Assembly: GCA_017934525.1 (NCBI GenBank)
Contig: JAGBJJ010000027.1
Span: 1 to 35,594 of the forward strand
Direction of reading: 5' to 3'
DNA: 35,594 bases
DNA from: Prevotella sp.
Lineage (GTDB): Bacteria > Bacteroidota > Bacteroidia > Bacteroidales > Bacteroidaceae
Position numbers and translations under genes: made by a program. The first letter of the stretch is position 1, and every line of letters starts with the position of its first letter. The notes under the pieces were generated by a model. It had not been told where the DNA came from, searched no databases, and saw only the letters and a list, made by a program, of their open reading frames with translations. This document shows positions 26,781 to 34,832 of this stretch, piece by piece.

Positions 26781-27686
26781 ATGAGACACGACAAACTGGA
26801 GCGCGAGCTGAAGCTGATGCTGCTGCTCATAGAAAACCATAACTACACCGTGCCCGAGATATGTGACAAGATAGGCATTTCGAGGCGCAACTTCTATTAC
26901 TATCTCGACTTCTTCCGCGACGCCGGCTTTCTGGTGGAGAACCACAAGCCCTACTATCGTCTGCGAAAAGACTCGCCCTTCTTCCGTAAGCTCGACGCTG
27001 TAGTACACTTCACCGAAGACGAGGCCATCCTGATGCGCCGCATATTGGAACGCACGGGCGACCAGAGCGCACAGACGCAGCGGCTCATGCAAAAGCTCGA
27101 TAAACTCTATGACCTCGACATCATCGACTCGGTGAAGCTGCGTGAGCAGGTGGGACGTAACGTGGCGGCCATCTACCAGGCTATCAAGGAGCACCGCACG
27201 GTGGTGCTTTGCAACTATTCGTCGCCTCATAGCAACAGCGTGAGCAATCGCGTGGTGGAGCCCTTCCTCTTCATGAACGGCAACCAGGAGGTGCGCTGCT
27301 ACGAGGTGGCGTCAGGCATGAACAAGACGTTTAAACTCTCGCGCGTGGCCGATGTGCAGCTGCTCGACCTGCTCTGGGCCAACGAGCAGCGCCACAGGCA
27401 GATGTTCACCGACATCTTCATGTTCAGTAGCGAGGAGCAGCGGCGCATCACGCTGCGCATGGGGCGTCTGGCTGCGGCCATCATGCGCGAGGAGTATCCG
27501 CAGTCGGAGCGCTACATTGAGCAGGCCGATGCCGACCACTGGACGTGCGAGTTGCCCGTTTGCTCCTATCAGGGCGTGGGCCGCTTCGTGATGGGACTGA
27601 TGGAAGATATCGACGTGGTGGGCGACGAAGGTTTTAAGGCTTTTCTGAGAGACAAAATCACTATATTAACAAAAAAAAGAAAATGA
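26781..27686 (+). CDS. WYL-domain transcriptional regulator with N-terminal HTH
   Basis: 301 residues. The N-terminal winged helix-turn-helix covers about 1-65 (LLIENHNYTVPEICDKIGISRRNFYYYLDFFRDAGFLVENHK; HTH around 22-50). A helical linker spans 75-140 (FTEDEAILMRRILE...QRLMQKLDKLYDLD). The WYL-type SH3-like sensor is at about 140-215 (AIYQAIKEHRTVVLCNYSSPHSNSVSNRVVEPFLFMNGNQEVRCYE), and a WCX-like C-terminal extension (RRITLRMG...AAIMREEYP) follows. WYL proteins sense nucleic acids or nucleotides and regulate DNA repair, defence or metabolism. Target genes are unknown. Its stop overlaps the start of the next gene by four bases (ATGA), and it follows rnhB by 7 nt. Confidence 0.82.
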   Translation: MRHDKLERELKLMLLLIENHNYTVPEICDKIGISRRNFYYYLDFFRDAGFLVENHKPYYRLRKDSPFFRKLDAVVHFTEDEAILMRRILERTGDQSAQTQRLMQKLDKLYDLDIIDSVKLREQVGRNVAAIYQAIKEHRTVVLCNYSSPHSNSVSNRVVEPFLFMNGNQEVRCYEVASGMNKTFKLSRVADVQLLDLLWANEQRHRQMFTDIFMFSSEEQRRITLRMGRLAAAIMREEYPQSERYIEQADADHWTCELPVCSYQGVGRFVMGLMEDIDVVGDEGFKAFLRDKITILTKKRK

Positions 27687-28378
27687 AGAAAATTTCTATT
27701 CTTGCAATGGGCGTCGGCAGCGCGCTGCTGACGAGCTGCGGCACCACGGGCCTCAACGCCCTGGGTACACTGGGACAGGTGATGAACGGACAGCAGACCG
27801 CCACCACGGGTACGAACAACGGACAGCAGGGAGGTAACATCCTGACTGATATCCTCGGAGCTGCCACCAACGGGCAGACCATCGGCAATGTGCTGGGCTC
27901 GGTGCTCGGCACCACGAAGATGACGGCACAGCAGCTTGTGGGCACCTGGACTTACGCACAGCCCGGTGTGGCTTTCACCAGCGACAATCTGTTGGCACAG
28001 GCCGGCGGCGAGGTGGCCGCACAGACCATCAAGCAGAAAGTGGAACCGATGTACCAGAAGGTGGGTATCAAGTCGTCGAACACGAAAATCCAGTTCAACC
28101 GAGACGGCACTTATGTGGCTCTCATCGCCGGTAAGCAACTCAGCGGTAATTTCTCGTTCGACGAGAAGTCGCAGAAGCTGGTTCTCTCCAGCCTGCTGCT
28201 CAACCTGACGTGCTACCCGAAACGTAACAGTGACGGCATCGCTCTGCTCTTCGAGTCATCGAAGCTGCTCACGCTGCTGCAGACCATGTCGGCCCTGAGC
28301 GGCAACCAGTCGATGCAGACCATCGGCGACCTCTCGAAGAACTACGACGGCCTGCGCCTCGGCTTCGATTTCAGGTAA
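27683..28378 (+). CDS. DUF4923 family lipoprotein
   Basis: 231 residues. Lipoprotein signal peptide MKKISILAMGVGSALLTSC with the lipidated Cys at 19. A Gly/Asn/Gln/Thr-rich linker follows (about 20-80: LNALGTLGQVMNGQQTATTG, NILTDILGAATNGQTIGNVLG). From about 85 comes the conserved DUF4923 domain: QQLVGTWTYAQPGVAFTSDNLLAQAGGEVAA, KVEPMYQKVGI, IQFNRDGTYVALIAGK, FSFDEKSQKLVLSSLL, and SKLLTLLQTMSALSGNQSMQTIGDLSKNYDGLRLGFDF at the end. The family is common in Bacteroidota; its function is unknown and the fold looks like a lipocalin-type barrel. The start overlaps the WYL gene stop (ATGA), which suggests translational coupling. A 9-bp minisatellite begins 34 nt after its stop. Confidence 0.88.
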   Translation: MKKISILAMGVGSALLTSCGTTGLNALGTLGQVMNGQQTATTGTNNGQQGGNILTDILGAATNGQTIGNVLGSVLGTTKMTAQQLVGTWTYAQPGVAFTSDNLLAQAGGEVAAQTIKQKVEPMYQKVGIKSSNTKIQFNRDGTYVALIAGKQLSGNFSFDEKSQKLVLSSLLLNLTCYPKRNSDGIALLFESSKLLTLLQTMSALSGNQSMQTIGDLSKNYDGLRLGFDFR

Positions 28379-28411
28379 GCCACCTTGTTGCGCCCGGGGC
28401 CCTGGGGCTTT

Positions 28412-28546
28412 CCGGGCTTTCCGGGCTTTCCGAGTTTTCCGGGTTTTCCGGGTTTTCCGAGTTTTCCGGATCTTCCGGGTTTTCCGAGTTTTCCGGATTT
28501 TCCGGATTTTCCGGGCTTTCCGGGTTTTCCGGATTTTCCGGGTTTC
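28412..28546 (+). repeat. 9-bp minisatellite, 15 units (consensus CCGGGTTTT)
   Basis: Fifteen uninterrupted 9-base units in perfect register from 28412 to 28546, plus a degenerate 16th (28547-28555). Variants are confined to positions 4-7 (CCGGG, CCGAG or CCGGA, then CTTT, TTTT or TCTT); the last unit ends TTTC. No unit has an indel. Variant units are interspersed, for example GAG-type at 28430, 28457 and 28484, which suggests past multi-unit duplications of about 27 bp. Confidence 0.95.
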
Positions 28547-28566
28547 CCGGAACTCCCATTGCTGTG

Positions 28567-28603
28567 GCAGCGGGCTGAAGCTTATCGAAGTATGGCCCGT
28601 TGC
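28567..28603 (+). terminator. Possible terminator hairpin after minisatellite
   Basis: gcagcgggct (28567-28576) pairs with ggcccgttgc (28594-28603): 10 pairs including two G-U, loop 17 nt. It lies 189 nt after the DUF4923 stop and is not followed by a T-tract. Weak evidence. Confidence 0.35.
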
Positions 28604-28754
28604 TCTGGGCGATGCGCCCTGTTGCTCCCTGTGATGTGCCTCATCGCTGCCAACGAAGCGCCCTCACCGTGATTACAGTGTTGATTTTCGGCAATAATTT
28701 GCCGCTGCAGGAAAAATAGTAGCCTGCCGCGAATCATATTCCACTGAAAATGTG

Positions 28755-28762
28755 TAACTTTG
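28755..28762 (+). promoter_or_regulatory. gpmI: -7 promoter element of gpmI
   Basis: TAACTTTG matches TAnnTTTG, 40 nt before the gpmI ATG, with the usual GCAG-type bases after it. No TTTG box at the standard distance. Confidence 0.6.
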
Positions 28763-28802
28763 CAGCTGGTTTAAATATAAATAGGTAAAAAGACAATAAA
28801 TT

Positions 28803-30323
28803 ATGGCAAAGAAAGCTCTTCTGATGATCCTCGATGGATGGGGAATCGGTCAGCACGGACGTGGCGACGTCATCTACAATACGCCAACGCCTTATCTCGA
28901 CTATCTCACGGCCATTTCGGCCCACTCACAGCTGCAGGCCTCGGGCGAGGATGTCGGTCTGCCTGACGGGCAGATGGGCAACTCGGAGGTTGGGCACCTC
29001 AACATCGGTGCCGGACGCATCGTCTATCAGGACTTGGTGAAGATTAACCGCGCCTGCCGCGACAACTCTATCGTTGAAAACCCTGAGGTGAAGGCTGCCT
29101 ATACTTACGCCAAGGAGCACGGCAAGAAGCTCCATCTGATGGGCCTCTGCTCCGACGGCGGCGTGCACTCTTCGCTGGAGCATCTCTTCAAGCTCATCGA
29201 GGTGGGCCGTCACTACGGACTGAAGAACCAGACGTTCGTTCACTGCTTCATGGACGGTCGCGACACCGACCCGCACTCAGGTAAGGGCTTCATCGAGCAG
29301 GTGGAGAAGGTCTGCTCCGAGAACGATGCCGCCATCGCCTCGATTGTGGGCCGTTTCTACGCCATGGACCGCGACAAGCGCTGGGAGCGCGTCAAGGAAG
29401 GCTACGACCTCATTGTCAAGGGCACCGGCAAGCAGGCCACCGACATGGTGCAGGCTATGCAGGAATCGTATGACGAGGGCGTCACCGACGAGTTCATCAA
29501 GCCCATCCACAACGCCACGGTCAGCGGCACCATCGAGGAGGGCGACGTGGTCATCTTCATCAACTTCCGCAACGACCGCGCCAAGGAACTCACTATCGCC
29601 CTCACCCAGAAAGACATGCCTGAACAGGGCATGAAGACCATCCCCAGACTGCAATACTACTGCATGACGCCCTACGACGCCTCGTTTGAGGGCGTGCATA
29701 TCCTTTTCCCCAAAGAGAACGTGGAAGACACGCTCGGCGAATACCTCTCGCGACAGGGCAAGCGCCAGCTGCACACGGCCGAGACGGAGAAGTATGCCCA
29801 CGTGACGTTCTTCTTCAACGGCGGTCGCGAGAAACCCTTCGAGGGCGAAGACCGCATCCTCGTGGCCTCGCCGAAGGTGCCCACCTACGACCTGAAGCCT
29901 GAGATGTCGGCCTACGAGGTGAAGGACCGCCTGGTGGGGGCCATTCAGACGCAGCAGTACGACTTCATCGTCGTTAACTTCGCCAACGGCGACATGGTGG
30001 GCCACACGGGCGTCTACAACGCCATCGCCAAGGCCGTCTGGGCCGTAGACCAGTGCGTGCGCGACGTCATCGAGGCCGCTCGCGCCAACGGCTACGAGGC
30101 CATCATCATTGCCGACCACGGCAACGCCGACAACGCCATCAACCCCGACGGCACGCCCAACACGGCCCACTCGCTGAACCCCGTGCCCTTCATCTACGTG
30201 ACGGACAACAACTCAGCCACCGTGCGCGACGGACGCCTGGCCGACGTGGCTCCCTCCATCCTCCACATCATGGGCCTCGAGCAGCCGAAGGACATGACTG
30301 GCGAGAACCTTATCGCCGACTGA
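28803..30323 (+). CDS. gpmI: 2,3-bisphosphoglycerate-independent phosphoglycerate mutase
   Basis: 506 residues, full length. It interconverts 3- and 2-phosphoglycerate in glycolysis/gluconeogenesis using two Mn ions and a phospho-serine. Phosphatase domain: [11 protein letters not shown] with D11, and [17 protein letters not shown] with the catalytic S61. Phosphotransferase domain at about 78-310: [34 protein letters not shown] and [11 protein letters not shown]-terminal metal-binding motifs: [18 protein letters not shown], and [11 protein letters not shown] with [11 protein letters not shown]. The cytoplasmic enzyme appears single-copy and monocistronic, with its own promoter and a strong hairpin after the stop. 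Confidence 0.97.
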   Translation: MAKKALLMILDGWGIGQHGRGDVIYNTPTPYLDYLTAISAHSQLQASGEDVGLPDGQMGNSEVGHLNIGAGRIVYQDLVKINRACRDNSIVENPEVKAAYTYAKEHGKKLHLMGLCSDGGVHSSLEHLFKLIEVGRHYGLKNQTFVHCFMDGRDTDPHSGKGFIEQVEKVCSENDAAIASIVGRFYAMDRDKRWERVKEGYDLIVKGTGKQATDMVQAMQESYDEGVTDEFIKPIHNATVSGTIEEGDVVIFINFRNDRAKELTIALTQKDMPEQGMKTIPRLQYYCMTPYDASFEGVHILFPKENVEDTLGEYLSRQGKRQLHTAETEKYAHVTFFFNGGREKPFEGEDRILVASPKVPTYDLKPEMSAYEVKDRLVGAIQTQQYDFIVVNFANGDMVGHTGVYNAIAKAVWAVDQCVRDVIEAARANGYEAIIIADHGNADNAINPDGTPNTAHSLNPVPFIYVTDNNSATVRDGRLADVAPSILHIMGLEQPKDMTGENLIAD

Positions 30324-30360
30324 GCGTCCCCTTCCCCGCAAAGGGGAATCTGCAGATAAT

Positions 30361-30408
30361 CAGCCACAGGATGCCTCCGCACGCAGCGGAGCAAGCATCC
30401 TGTGGCTG
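30361..30408 (+). terminator. Strong terminator hairpin of gpmI
   Basis: A perfect 14-bp stem (30361-30374 with 30395-30408), continued by ctccgc/gcggag (30375-30380 with 30386-30391), loop acgca and a 3-nt bulge. It is followed by aatctttt. It lies 37 nt after the gpmI stop. Confidence 0.85.
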
Positions 30409-30429
30409 AATCTTTTCGGGCAGTAATGT

Positions 30430-30555
30430 CCGATGGAATGACGCTTTTCTGCATTCCGTGCTCTCGTAGTGAACATTCCTGGCAGCCACCAGCGTCGCGT
30501 GCTGGGGCTGCCGTCGTCATTACGGCGGGTTCCCTTCCGATGGAATGGCGGTTTT
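30430..30555 (+). repeat. Direct repeat pair flanking a hairpin
   Basis: 30430-30448 and 30537-30555 match at 17 of 19 positions (ccgatggaatgRcgStttt). Between them, ggcagcc-a-ccagc (30481-30493) pairs with gctgg-ggctgcc (30501-30512) around the loop gtcgcgt. The pair could be the remains of a duplication, a small mobile element, or protein-binding sites. No coding content. Confidence 0.55.
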
Positions 30556-30623
30556 TGATTTTTTTCCCTGGCCGTCGTCGAATTATTTTTTCAGCCGAAA
30601 AGCATAAATTGCAAATAATTTCG

Positions 30624-30631
30624 TATCTTTG
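30624..30631 (+). promoter_or_regulatory. -7 promoter element of TPR/AraC regulator gene
   Basis: TATCTTTG followed by CAGCGG, like other promoters here. No TTTG at the standard upstream distance, so it may need an activator or another sigma-region contact. Start of transcription is near 30638. Confidence 0.6.
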
Positions 30632-30637
30632 CAGCGG

Positions 30638-30785
30638 AAAAGTAGGAGTCCGGCGTGTCCTCACGTCGCAATTACCTGCCGGGAGCTGCAAAGTGGGGAG
30701 GCGTTGCCCCCTGCCGCAGAGCGACGGGGAAAAGACCTCTATAAATATATAAGCAAATAATCCTAAGGGTGAAAGTCCGCAAAAG
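30638..30785 (+). other. Long GC-rich 5' leader of the regulator gene, possible structured RNA
   Basis: About 145 nt between inferred transcription start and ATG, unusually long for this window, where other leaders are mostly 20-70 nt. cgtcgc (30664-30669) pairs with gcgacg (30721-30726), closing a multibranch region that includes gggg/cccc (30695-30698 with 30707-30710). An A-rich unpaired tail then leads to the ATG. I do not recognise a known riboswitch class. Confidence 0.4.
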
Positions 30786-32465
30786 ATGACAAAGCATCTG
30801 CTCGCATCCGTGCTACTCTGCATCGCCATGTCTGCCCGTGCCGACAGCGGCGACCGCCGCATCACGTCCTACGACCGCTGGGCCCAGCTGCCCAGCGAGC
30901 GGCTGCTGAAGATGGGCGAGCACTATCGGAATGTGGCTCTTAAGCCCGACAGCGCGCTGGTGTGCTACTCCATTCTTGCCAACCGCTACTACGAAGGCCA
31001 TCGCAGTCAGACTGACATTGAGCGCAGTGTAATGGCACTCACTCAGATTGCGCAACTTTACACCAACGACTTTTATGACTACTCTAAGGCTGTGTCGTAC
31101 AATATGAGGGCCCAAGAGCTGGCAGAGAAGCACAACTACAAAGAATACCTGCCACATATCCTGCTAAACAATGCTGTAGTTAATGGACTCATCAATAGCT
31201 ACTCGAACAACTACGAATTCAGCGAGGACGTGTTGAACGACTTCAAAAAAGCTTTTGATTTATCACTGAAGCAAGAGAACTGGGATGTGCTGATCACCAG
31301 TTTCATCAACATGATGCTTCGCACGACTTTCAACAACAAGGAAAGCTTTATTGAGAGAGAAATGGATATCGTGAAGCATGCTGACATTCCCAAGGCAACT
31401 CCCTATCTGGCGTATGCACGATGCCTCATCGACGGTGTGCGGGCAATGGACAGCCACAAACAGGATAGCGCACTCGTCTATTTTCAGGCAGCCCTTGACA
31501 TAGCCCAACAAAATCCTGTGCCGCGTCGAAGGGCTCAAGCCTGCATTATTGCCAATGACTATCTGCTCGTCCTGCAATGGGGGAACGCCGCCTACAACGA
31601 GGCACTGGTTACGCTGAAAACCAACGAGAAGCTGGCAACCGATTATGATATGCCGTTTCATCTGCTGGACTCATACAAGAACCTGAGCAGCTGCTACAAG
31701 GTAATCGGCAATCAAACGGCAGCTACGAAATACTACATCATGTACCTTGAGGAGAAAGACAACCTCATCAACAAGAAAAAACTGAGAAATGCACAAGAGG
31801 CTCGGCTGCTCTACCAGCTACACCAGAAAAACGAAGAAATGCGTGAGTTGGGATACCGACAGGAAATGAAGAACAAACTGCTCACCGCAGCACTCATCTT
31901 CTCTGTCGTGCTGTTGGTTATGCTCGTCCTGCTCTATATCAACTATCGACAGGTGAGGGAGCGCAACAAGCAACTCTACAGAAAGTCGCTCGAGGCAATC
32001 CGCACCGATGAGGAAAAACGACTACTCATAGAAAAACTGGAAGGCGACATCCTGAAATACTCGCAGAAAAAGAAAGACGAGTCAGAGCGTGAGAGCCGGC
32101 TTGTCGACGATACAAAGATGTCGGATCTGCTTCATCGCGTCTTCATGGTCATGGAGACTTCCGACGAGATATTCTCCGACCAGTTCTCACTACCACGGCT
32201 GGCCGAACTCGTCGGTGCCAAGCGCAACAATGTGTCTGAGGCTATCAACAACCAATACAACACAAACTTCTATGGTCTACTCAACGAGTACCGCATCAAA
32301 GAAGCATGCCGCAGAATAAACGACACGGCGCATTTCGGCGCACTCACCATCGAAGCTATAGGGCAGAGCGTGGGATTCAAATCGCGCTCCACCTTCACCA
32401 CCGTTTTCAAACAAGTTGTCGGACTTACACCCTCTGCTTATCAGAAAATGGCAAAATCCCGATGA
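30786..32465 (+). CDS. TPR-containing transmembrane AraC-family regulator
   Basis: 559 residues. A signal-type N-terminus (1-19, MTKHLLASVLLCIAMSARA) precedes a periplasmic region (20-363) of helical TPR-like repeats (for example ALVCYSILANRYYEG, AVSYNMRAQELAEKH, ALVYFQAALDIAQ, AATKYYIMYLEEKDN). There is one transmembrane helix at about 364-386 (LLTAALIFSVVLLVMLVLLYINY), then a coiled-coil linker (390-440). The cytoplasmic HTH_18/AraC DNA-binding domain is at about 445-555 (LAELVGAKRNNVSEAIN; EAIGQSVGFKSRSTFTTVFKQVVGLTPSAY). This one-protein sensor-regulator layout is common in Bacteroidota. Ligand and targets are unknown; the C10 protease gene just downstream is a candidate target, by position only. 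It has its own terminator. Confidence 0.88.
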   Translation: MTKHLLASVLLCIAMSARADSGDRRITSYDRWAQLPSERLLKMGEHYRNVALKPDSALVCYSILANRYYEGHRSQTDIERSVMALTQIAQLYTNDFYDYSKAVSYNMRAQELAEKHNYKEYLPHILLNNAVVNGLINSYSNNYEFSEDVLNDFKKAFDLSLKQENWDVLITSFINMMLRTTFNNKESFIEREMDIVKHADIPKATPYLAYARCLIDGVRAMDSHKQDSALVYFQAALDIAQQNPVPRRRAQACIIANDYLLVLQWGNAAYNEALVTLKTNEKLATDYDMPFHLLDSYKNLSSCYKVIGNQTAATKYYIMYLEEKDNLINKKKLRNAQEARLLYQLHQKNEEMRELGYRQEMKNKLLTAALIFSVVLLVMLVLLYINYRQVRERNKQLYRKSLEAIRTDEEKRLLIEKLEGDILKYSQKKKDESERESRLVDDTKMSDLLHRVFMVMETSDEIFSDQFSLPRLAELVGAKRNNVSEAINNQYNTNFYGLLNEYRIKEACRRINDTAHFGALTIEAIGQSVGFKSRSTFTTVFKQVVGLTPSAYQKMAKSR

Positions 32466-32527
32466 AATGGCCGTTTTTTGAAGATTGCATCAATCGCCAT
32501 CCCCATCTGTTCATTTATTCTTTTGAA

Positions 32528-32561
32528 AAGGATGTTCGAATCTATCCATCCGAACATCCTT
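32528..32561 (+). terminator. Intrinsic terminator after the AraC-type regulator
   Basis: A perfect 11-bp stem, aaggatgttcg (32528-32538) with cgaacatcctt (32551-32561), 12-nt loop, followed by aaaatg and seven T residues. It separates the regulator from the C10 protease transcript, whose promoter starts 37 nt further on. Confidence 0.82.
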
Positions 32562-32597
32562 AAAATGTTTTTTTCCGAGAAAAACAATTCCTTTTTA

Positions 32598-32605
32598 TAT
32601 CTTTG
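32598..32605 (+). promoter_or_regulatory. -7 promoter element of C10 protease operon
   Basis: TATCTTTG followed by CGCTG, 43 nt before the ATG at 32649. No TTTG box at the usual distance (T-rich sequence instead). Its position rules out the longer reading frame that begins at 32478. Confidence 0.7.
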
Positions 32606-32648
32606 CGCTGTCAAATCTGATTTTATTAACGTACAAAACCTTTCGTAT

Positions 32649-34805
32649 ATGAAAAAGAAAAAGGCAGCAATTATCCTATTTGTCTGTTTGCCACTAATGT
32701 CCTTCGCACAGAACCGGAATTTGGAACAGATGAAACAGATAGCCGCAGAGGCTCTGTCCGAACGAGGCGTGACAGTAGACAAGCCCCAGATCATGGACGA
32801 AATGCGTCGGTTGGAGCATTGCTCAGTGATAGCAAATTCCATGGGCGGATTTGCAGTAGTGAGTGCTGACGGTAAGCGCGTGCTTGGTATTAGCACCACA
32901 AAGGCAGGGAAAAACACAAATCCGGGATTCGAATGGTGGTTGAAAGCCATCAACGAAGCACTTGGTAAGACCCCCAATGAAGCCAGTAGTACCATACGTC
33001 CCAACCCGAAGAAAATTCCCATCGAAGTGCTTCCTATGATGACTACCCACTGGGGACAGCTCGACCCCTACAACCGTGAGCTGCCTTACGGAAACGAAAA
33101 AGAAGTGGTGGCCACAGGATGCGTTGCCACAGCAATGGCACAGGTGCTCAACTACTACAAGCAGCCAGCCAAAGGTGAAGGTCAGCACACCATCTTTTTC
33201 CCATATGGCGACACGGAAGGAATAAACATCACATCTGACTTCGGCTCACATTACTATGAATGGGACTTGATGCTCGACGACTATAGTCGTCAGCCATTCA
33301 CTGATGAGCAAGCCCACGCGGTGGCTGTACTGATGAAAGATTGCGGCGTGGCTGCCAACATGCACTACAACGTGGAATCGAAAGGCGGAAGTGGCACAAC
33401 CCTACAAAATGCCACTGAGGGCCTACGCAATTTTCTCGGCATGCCCAATGCCCAATATCTTGACCGCAGGGACTACAGCGACCAAGAATGGATGGAAACA
33501 GTGTTTGGCGAGCTTGCCACTGGCCACCCTTTAATATACGGCGGTGTCACCTACAGTGGTGGCGGCCACAGCTTTGTGGTCCATGGCTATGACCGATATG
33601 GGCTTGTCTATGTCAACTGGGGATGGAACGGGAACAGTGAGGGGTACTACAACATCGACTTGCTCAATCCTGGCGAGATTTCTTTCGCTTACAATCAGAA
33701 TCTGGTGGCTGGTCTCTGTCCGGCAGAATTGAAGGTGCATGCAGAAGATGTATCACTCAGCCAGAGTGGAACCCTTGCAGAAAAGCTCCAATGCCCCATA
33801 GAAGAAATCACGGCTATCAAAGTGAGAGGTCCAATCAATGACACAGACATCGAGTGGCTTCGCAAAGCTGCCATAGAAGGGCACTTACAGCAGATAGATC
33901 TTTCTGAGGCACAGATAGACAGATTGCCAGATAAAGCTTTCTACGACTGTAAGCATCTGATCGGCCTGAAGTTACCTCACGGCCTGAAGCACATTGGAGA
34001 CGGTGCCTTTGCCAACTGCTACTATCTGTCAGAACTCATCCTTGAAAATATGGCCGATGATGCCGACTTCATTCTCGAGTCAGACATTATTTATAATAAA
34101 GAAAAATCTGAAATCATCTGTGCACTGCCAACCATAGAGGGTGAGCTGAAAATAGAATCAAATGTGACAGACATTCATCCCTATGCTTTTGCCGGCTGTG
34201 TACTCCTGAAGAAAATAGACCTGCCAGCAACGATCACCAAACTACATACAGAGACTTTCCGTGACTGTTTCTGGCTGGAAGAACTCCGCATCAGAAATAA
34301 GACAATACCAGCACTCACTGGGTATAACACTTTCAGCGGTTTGGACATGGCCCTCTGCACACTCTATGTGCCCAGTGGAACAAAGTCGCTATACAACCGC
34401 AAAGCACAATGGAAAGACTTCAAGAGCGTGGTAGAATTTGGAACCACTGTGAAAGCCAAGAATACAACGCGCAAAACTGGTGAGGAAAATCCAATTTTCG
34501 CATACGAAATCATGGGCGATGCCGTCAGCGGCACCCCCTACCTCTATACTGATGCAACAGTGACATCCCCCGCGGGCGTCTACACCATCTACGTCACCCC
34601 CGGTACAATCACAGCAGAAGACGTAGAGTATGTCAACGGAAAACTGATTGTCATACAGAGTGACCCTTCTGCCATTCTGTCTCCGACATCATCTTCTGCT
34701 CCAATTCATGTATACGACCTCCAGGGGCGTAAGACAACCGATGATCCAACCCGTCTTCCCAAAGGCATGTATGTGGCAAACGGACGTAAGTTTGTAGTAA
34801 AATAA
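32649..34805 (+). CDS. C10 (streptopain/interpain-type) cysteine protease fused to LRR and MBG-like domains
   Basis: 718 residues from ATG 32649. Signal peptide 1-20 (cut near SFA-QN). Pro-domain at about 21-125, with the inhibitory hydrophobic stretch SVIANSMGGFAVVSADGKRV. C10 catalytic domain at about 126-360: Cys158 in VATGCVATAMAQ, His307 in GGGHSFVVHGYD, and Asn323/Trp324 in VNWGWNGNSEGYY. LRR_5/BspA-like repeats follow at about 375-595 (LPDKAFYDCKHLIGLKLP, IGDGAFANCYYLSELIL, and a capping LYVPSGTKSLY segment). Residues 600-670 resemble an MBG (mucin-binding-glycoprotein-type) domain (NPIFAYEIMGD, SPAGVYTIYVTPG, YVNGKLIVIQ). The C-terminal tail is VYDLQGRK ... GRKFVVK. It probably degrades host proteins at the cell surface and anchors through its extra domains; homologues in P. 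intermedia (interpain A) cleave complement C3. The next gene follows after 27 nt. Confidence 0.9.
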   Translation: MKKKKAAIILFVCLPLMSFAQNRNLEQMKQIAAEALSERGVTVDKPQIMDEMRRLEHCSVIANSMGGFAVVSADGKRVLGISTTKAGKNTNPGFEWWLKAINEALGKTPNEASSTIRPNPKKIPIEVLPMMTTHWGQLDPYNRELPYGNEKEVVATGCVATAMAQVLNYYKQPAKGEGQHTIFFPYGDTEGINITSDFGSHYYEWDLMLDDYSRQPFTDEQAHAVAVLMKDCGVAANMHYNVESKGGSGTTLQNATEGLRNFLGMPNAQYLDRRDYSDQEWMETVFGELATGHPLIYGGVTYSGGGHSFVVHGYDRYGLVYVNWGWNGNSEGYYNIDLLNPGEISFAYNQNLVAGLCPAELKVHAEDVSLSQSGTLAEKLQCPIEEITAIKVRGPINDTDIEWLRKAAIEGHLQQIDLSEAQIDRLPDKAFYDCKHLIGLKLPHGLKHIGDGAFANCYYLSELILENMADDADFILESDIIYNKEKSEIICALPTIEGELKIESNVTDIHPYAFAGCVLLKKIDLPATITKLHTETFRDCFWLEELRIRNKTIPALTGYNTFSGLDMALCTLYVPSGTKSLYNRKAQWKDFKSVVEFGTTVKAKNTTRKTGEENPIFAYEIMGDAVSGTPYLYTDATVTSPAGVYTIYVTPGTITAEDVEYVNGKLIVIQSDPSAILSPTSSSAPIHVYDLQGRKTTDDPTRLPKGMYVANGRKFVVK

Positions 34806-34832
34806 TTATTAATAATTTAAAAATCTTGTTTT

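Larger units (their letters stand above)
28379..28802 (+). other. Intergenic DUF4923-gpmI: minisatellite, hairpin, promoter
   Basis: About 424 bases without a supported gene. Order: a short GC-rich lead-in, the 9-bp minisatellite (28412-28546), a wobble-containing hairpin (28567-28603), a GC-rich stretch with no clear signal (28605-28735), the gpmI promoter (28755-28762) and an A-rich leader. Open frames through the minisatellite on both strands (Gly-Phe-Pro-type and Pro-Glu-Asn-type repeats) come from the 9-base periodicity and have no start signals. Confidence 0.6.
30324..30785 (+). other. Intergenic gpmI-AraC-type regulator: structured, non-coding
   Basis: About 460 bases without a supported gene. 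In order: the gpmI terminator (30361-30408), a 19-bp direct repeat (30430-30448 and 30537-30555) flanking a 12-bp stem hairpin (30481-30512), a T-rich segment, the promoter (30624-30631), and a GC-rich leader of about 145 nt. Open frames on both strands cross it but span the terminator and promoter and match nothing I know. Confidence 0.55.

Noticed and set aside
28412-28546. CRISPR array
   Set aside because: Units are 9 bp with no spacers and there are no cas genes nearby; it is a plain minisatellite. The heptad arrays are likewise too short-period for CRISPR.
28371-28672. Collagen-like (Gly-Phe-Pro) or Pro-Glu-Asn repeat proteins on either strand
   Set aside because: They are generated by the 9-bp minisatellite, which keeps frames open. 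There is no promoter, no start context and no signal outside the repeat.
30767-30778. gggtgaaagtcc, reminiscent of riboswitch (cobalamin, FMN) or group II intron cores
   Set aside because: Only a dozen bases match. The other conserved boxes, a paired B12 box and intron domains V/VI are absent.
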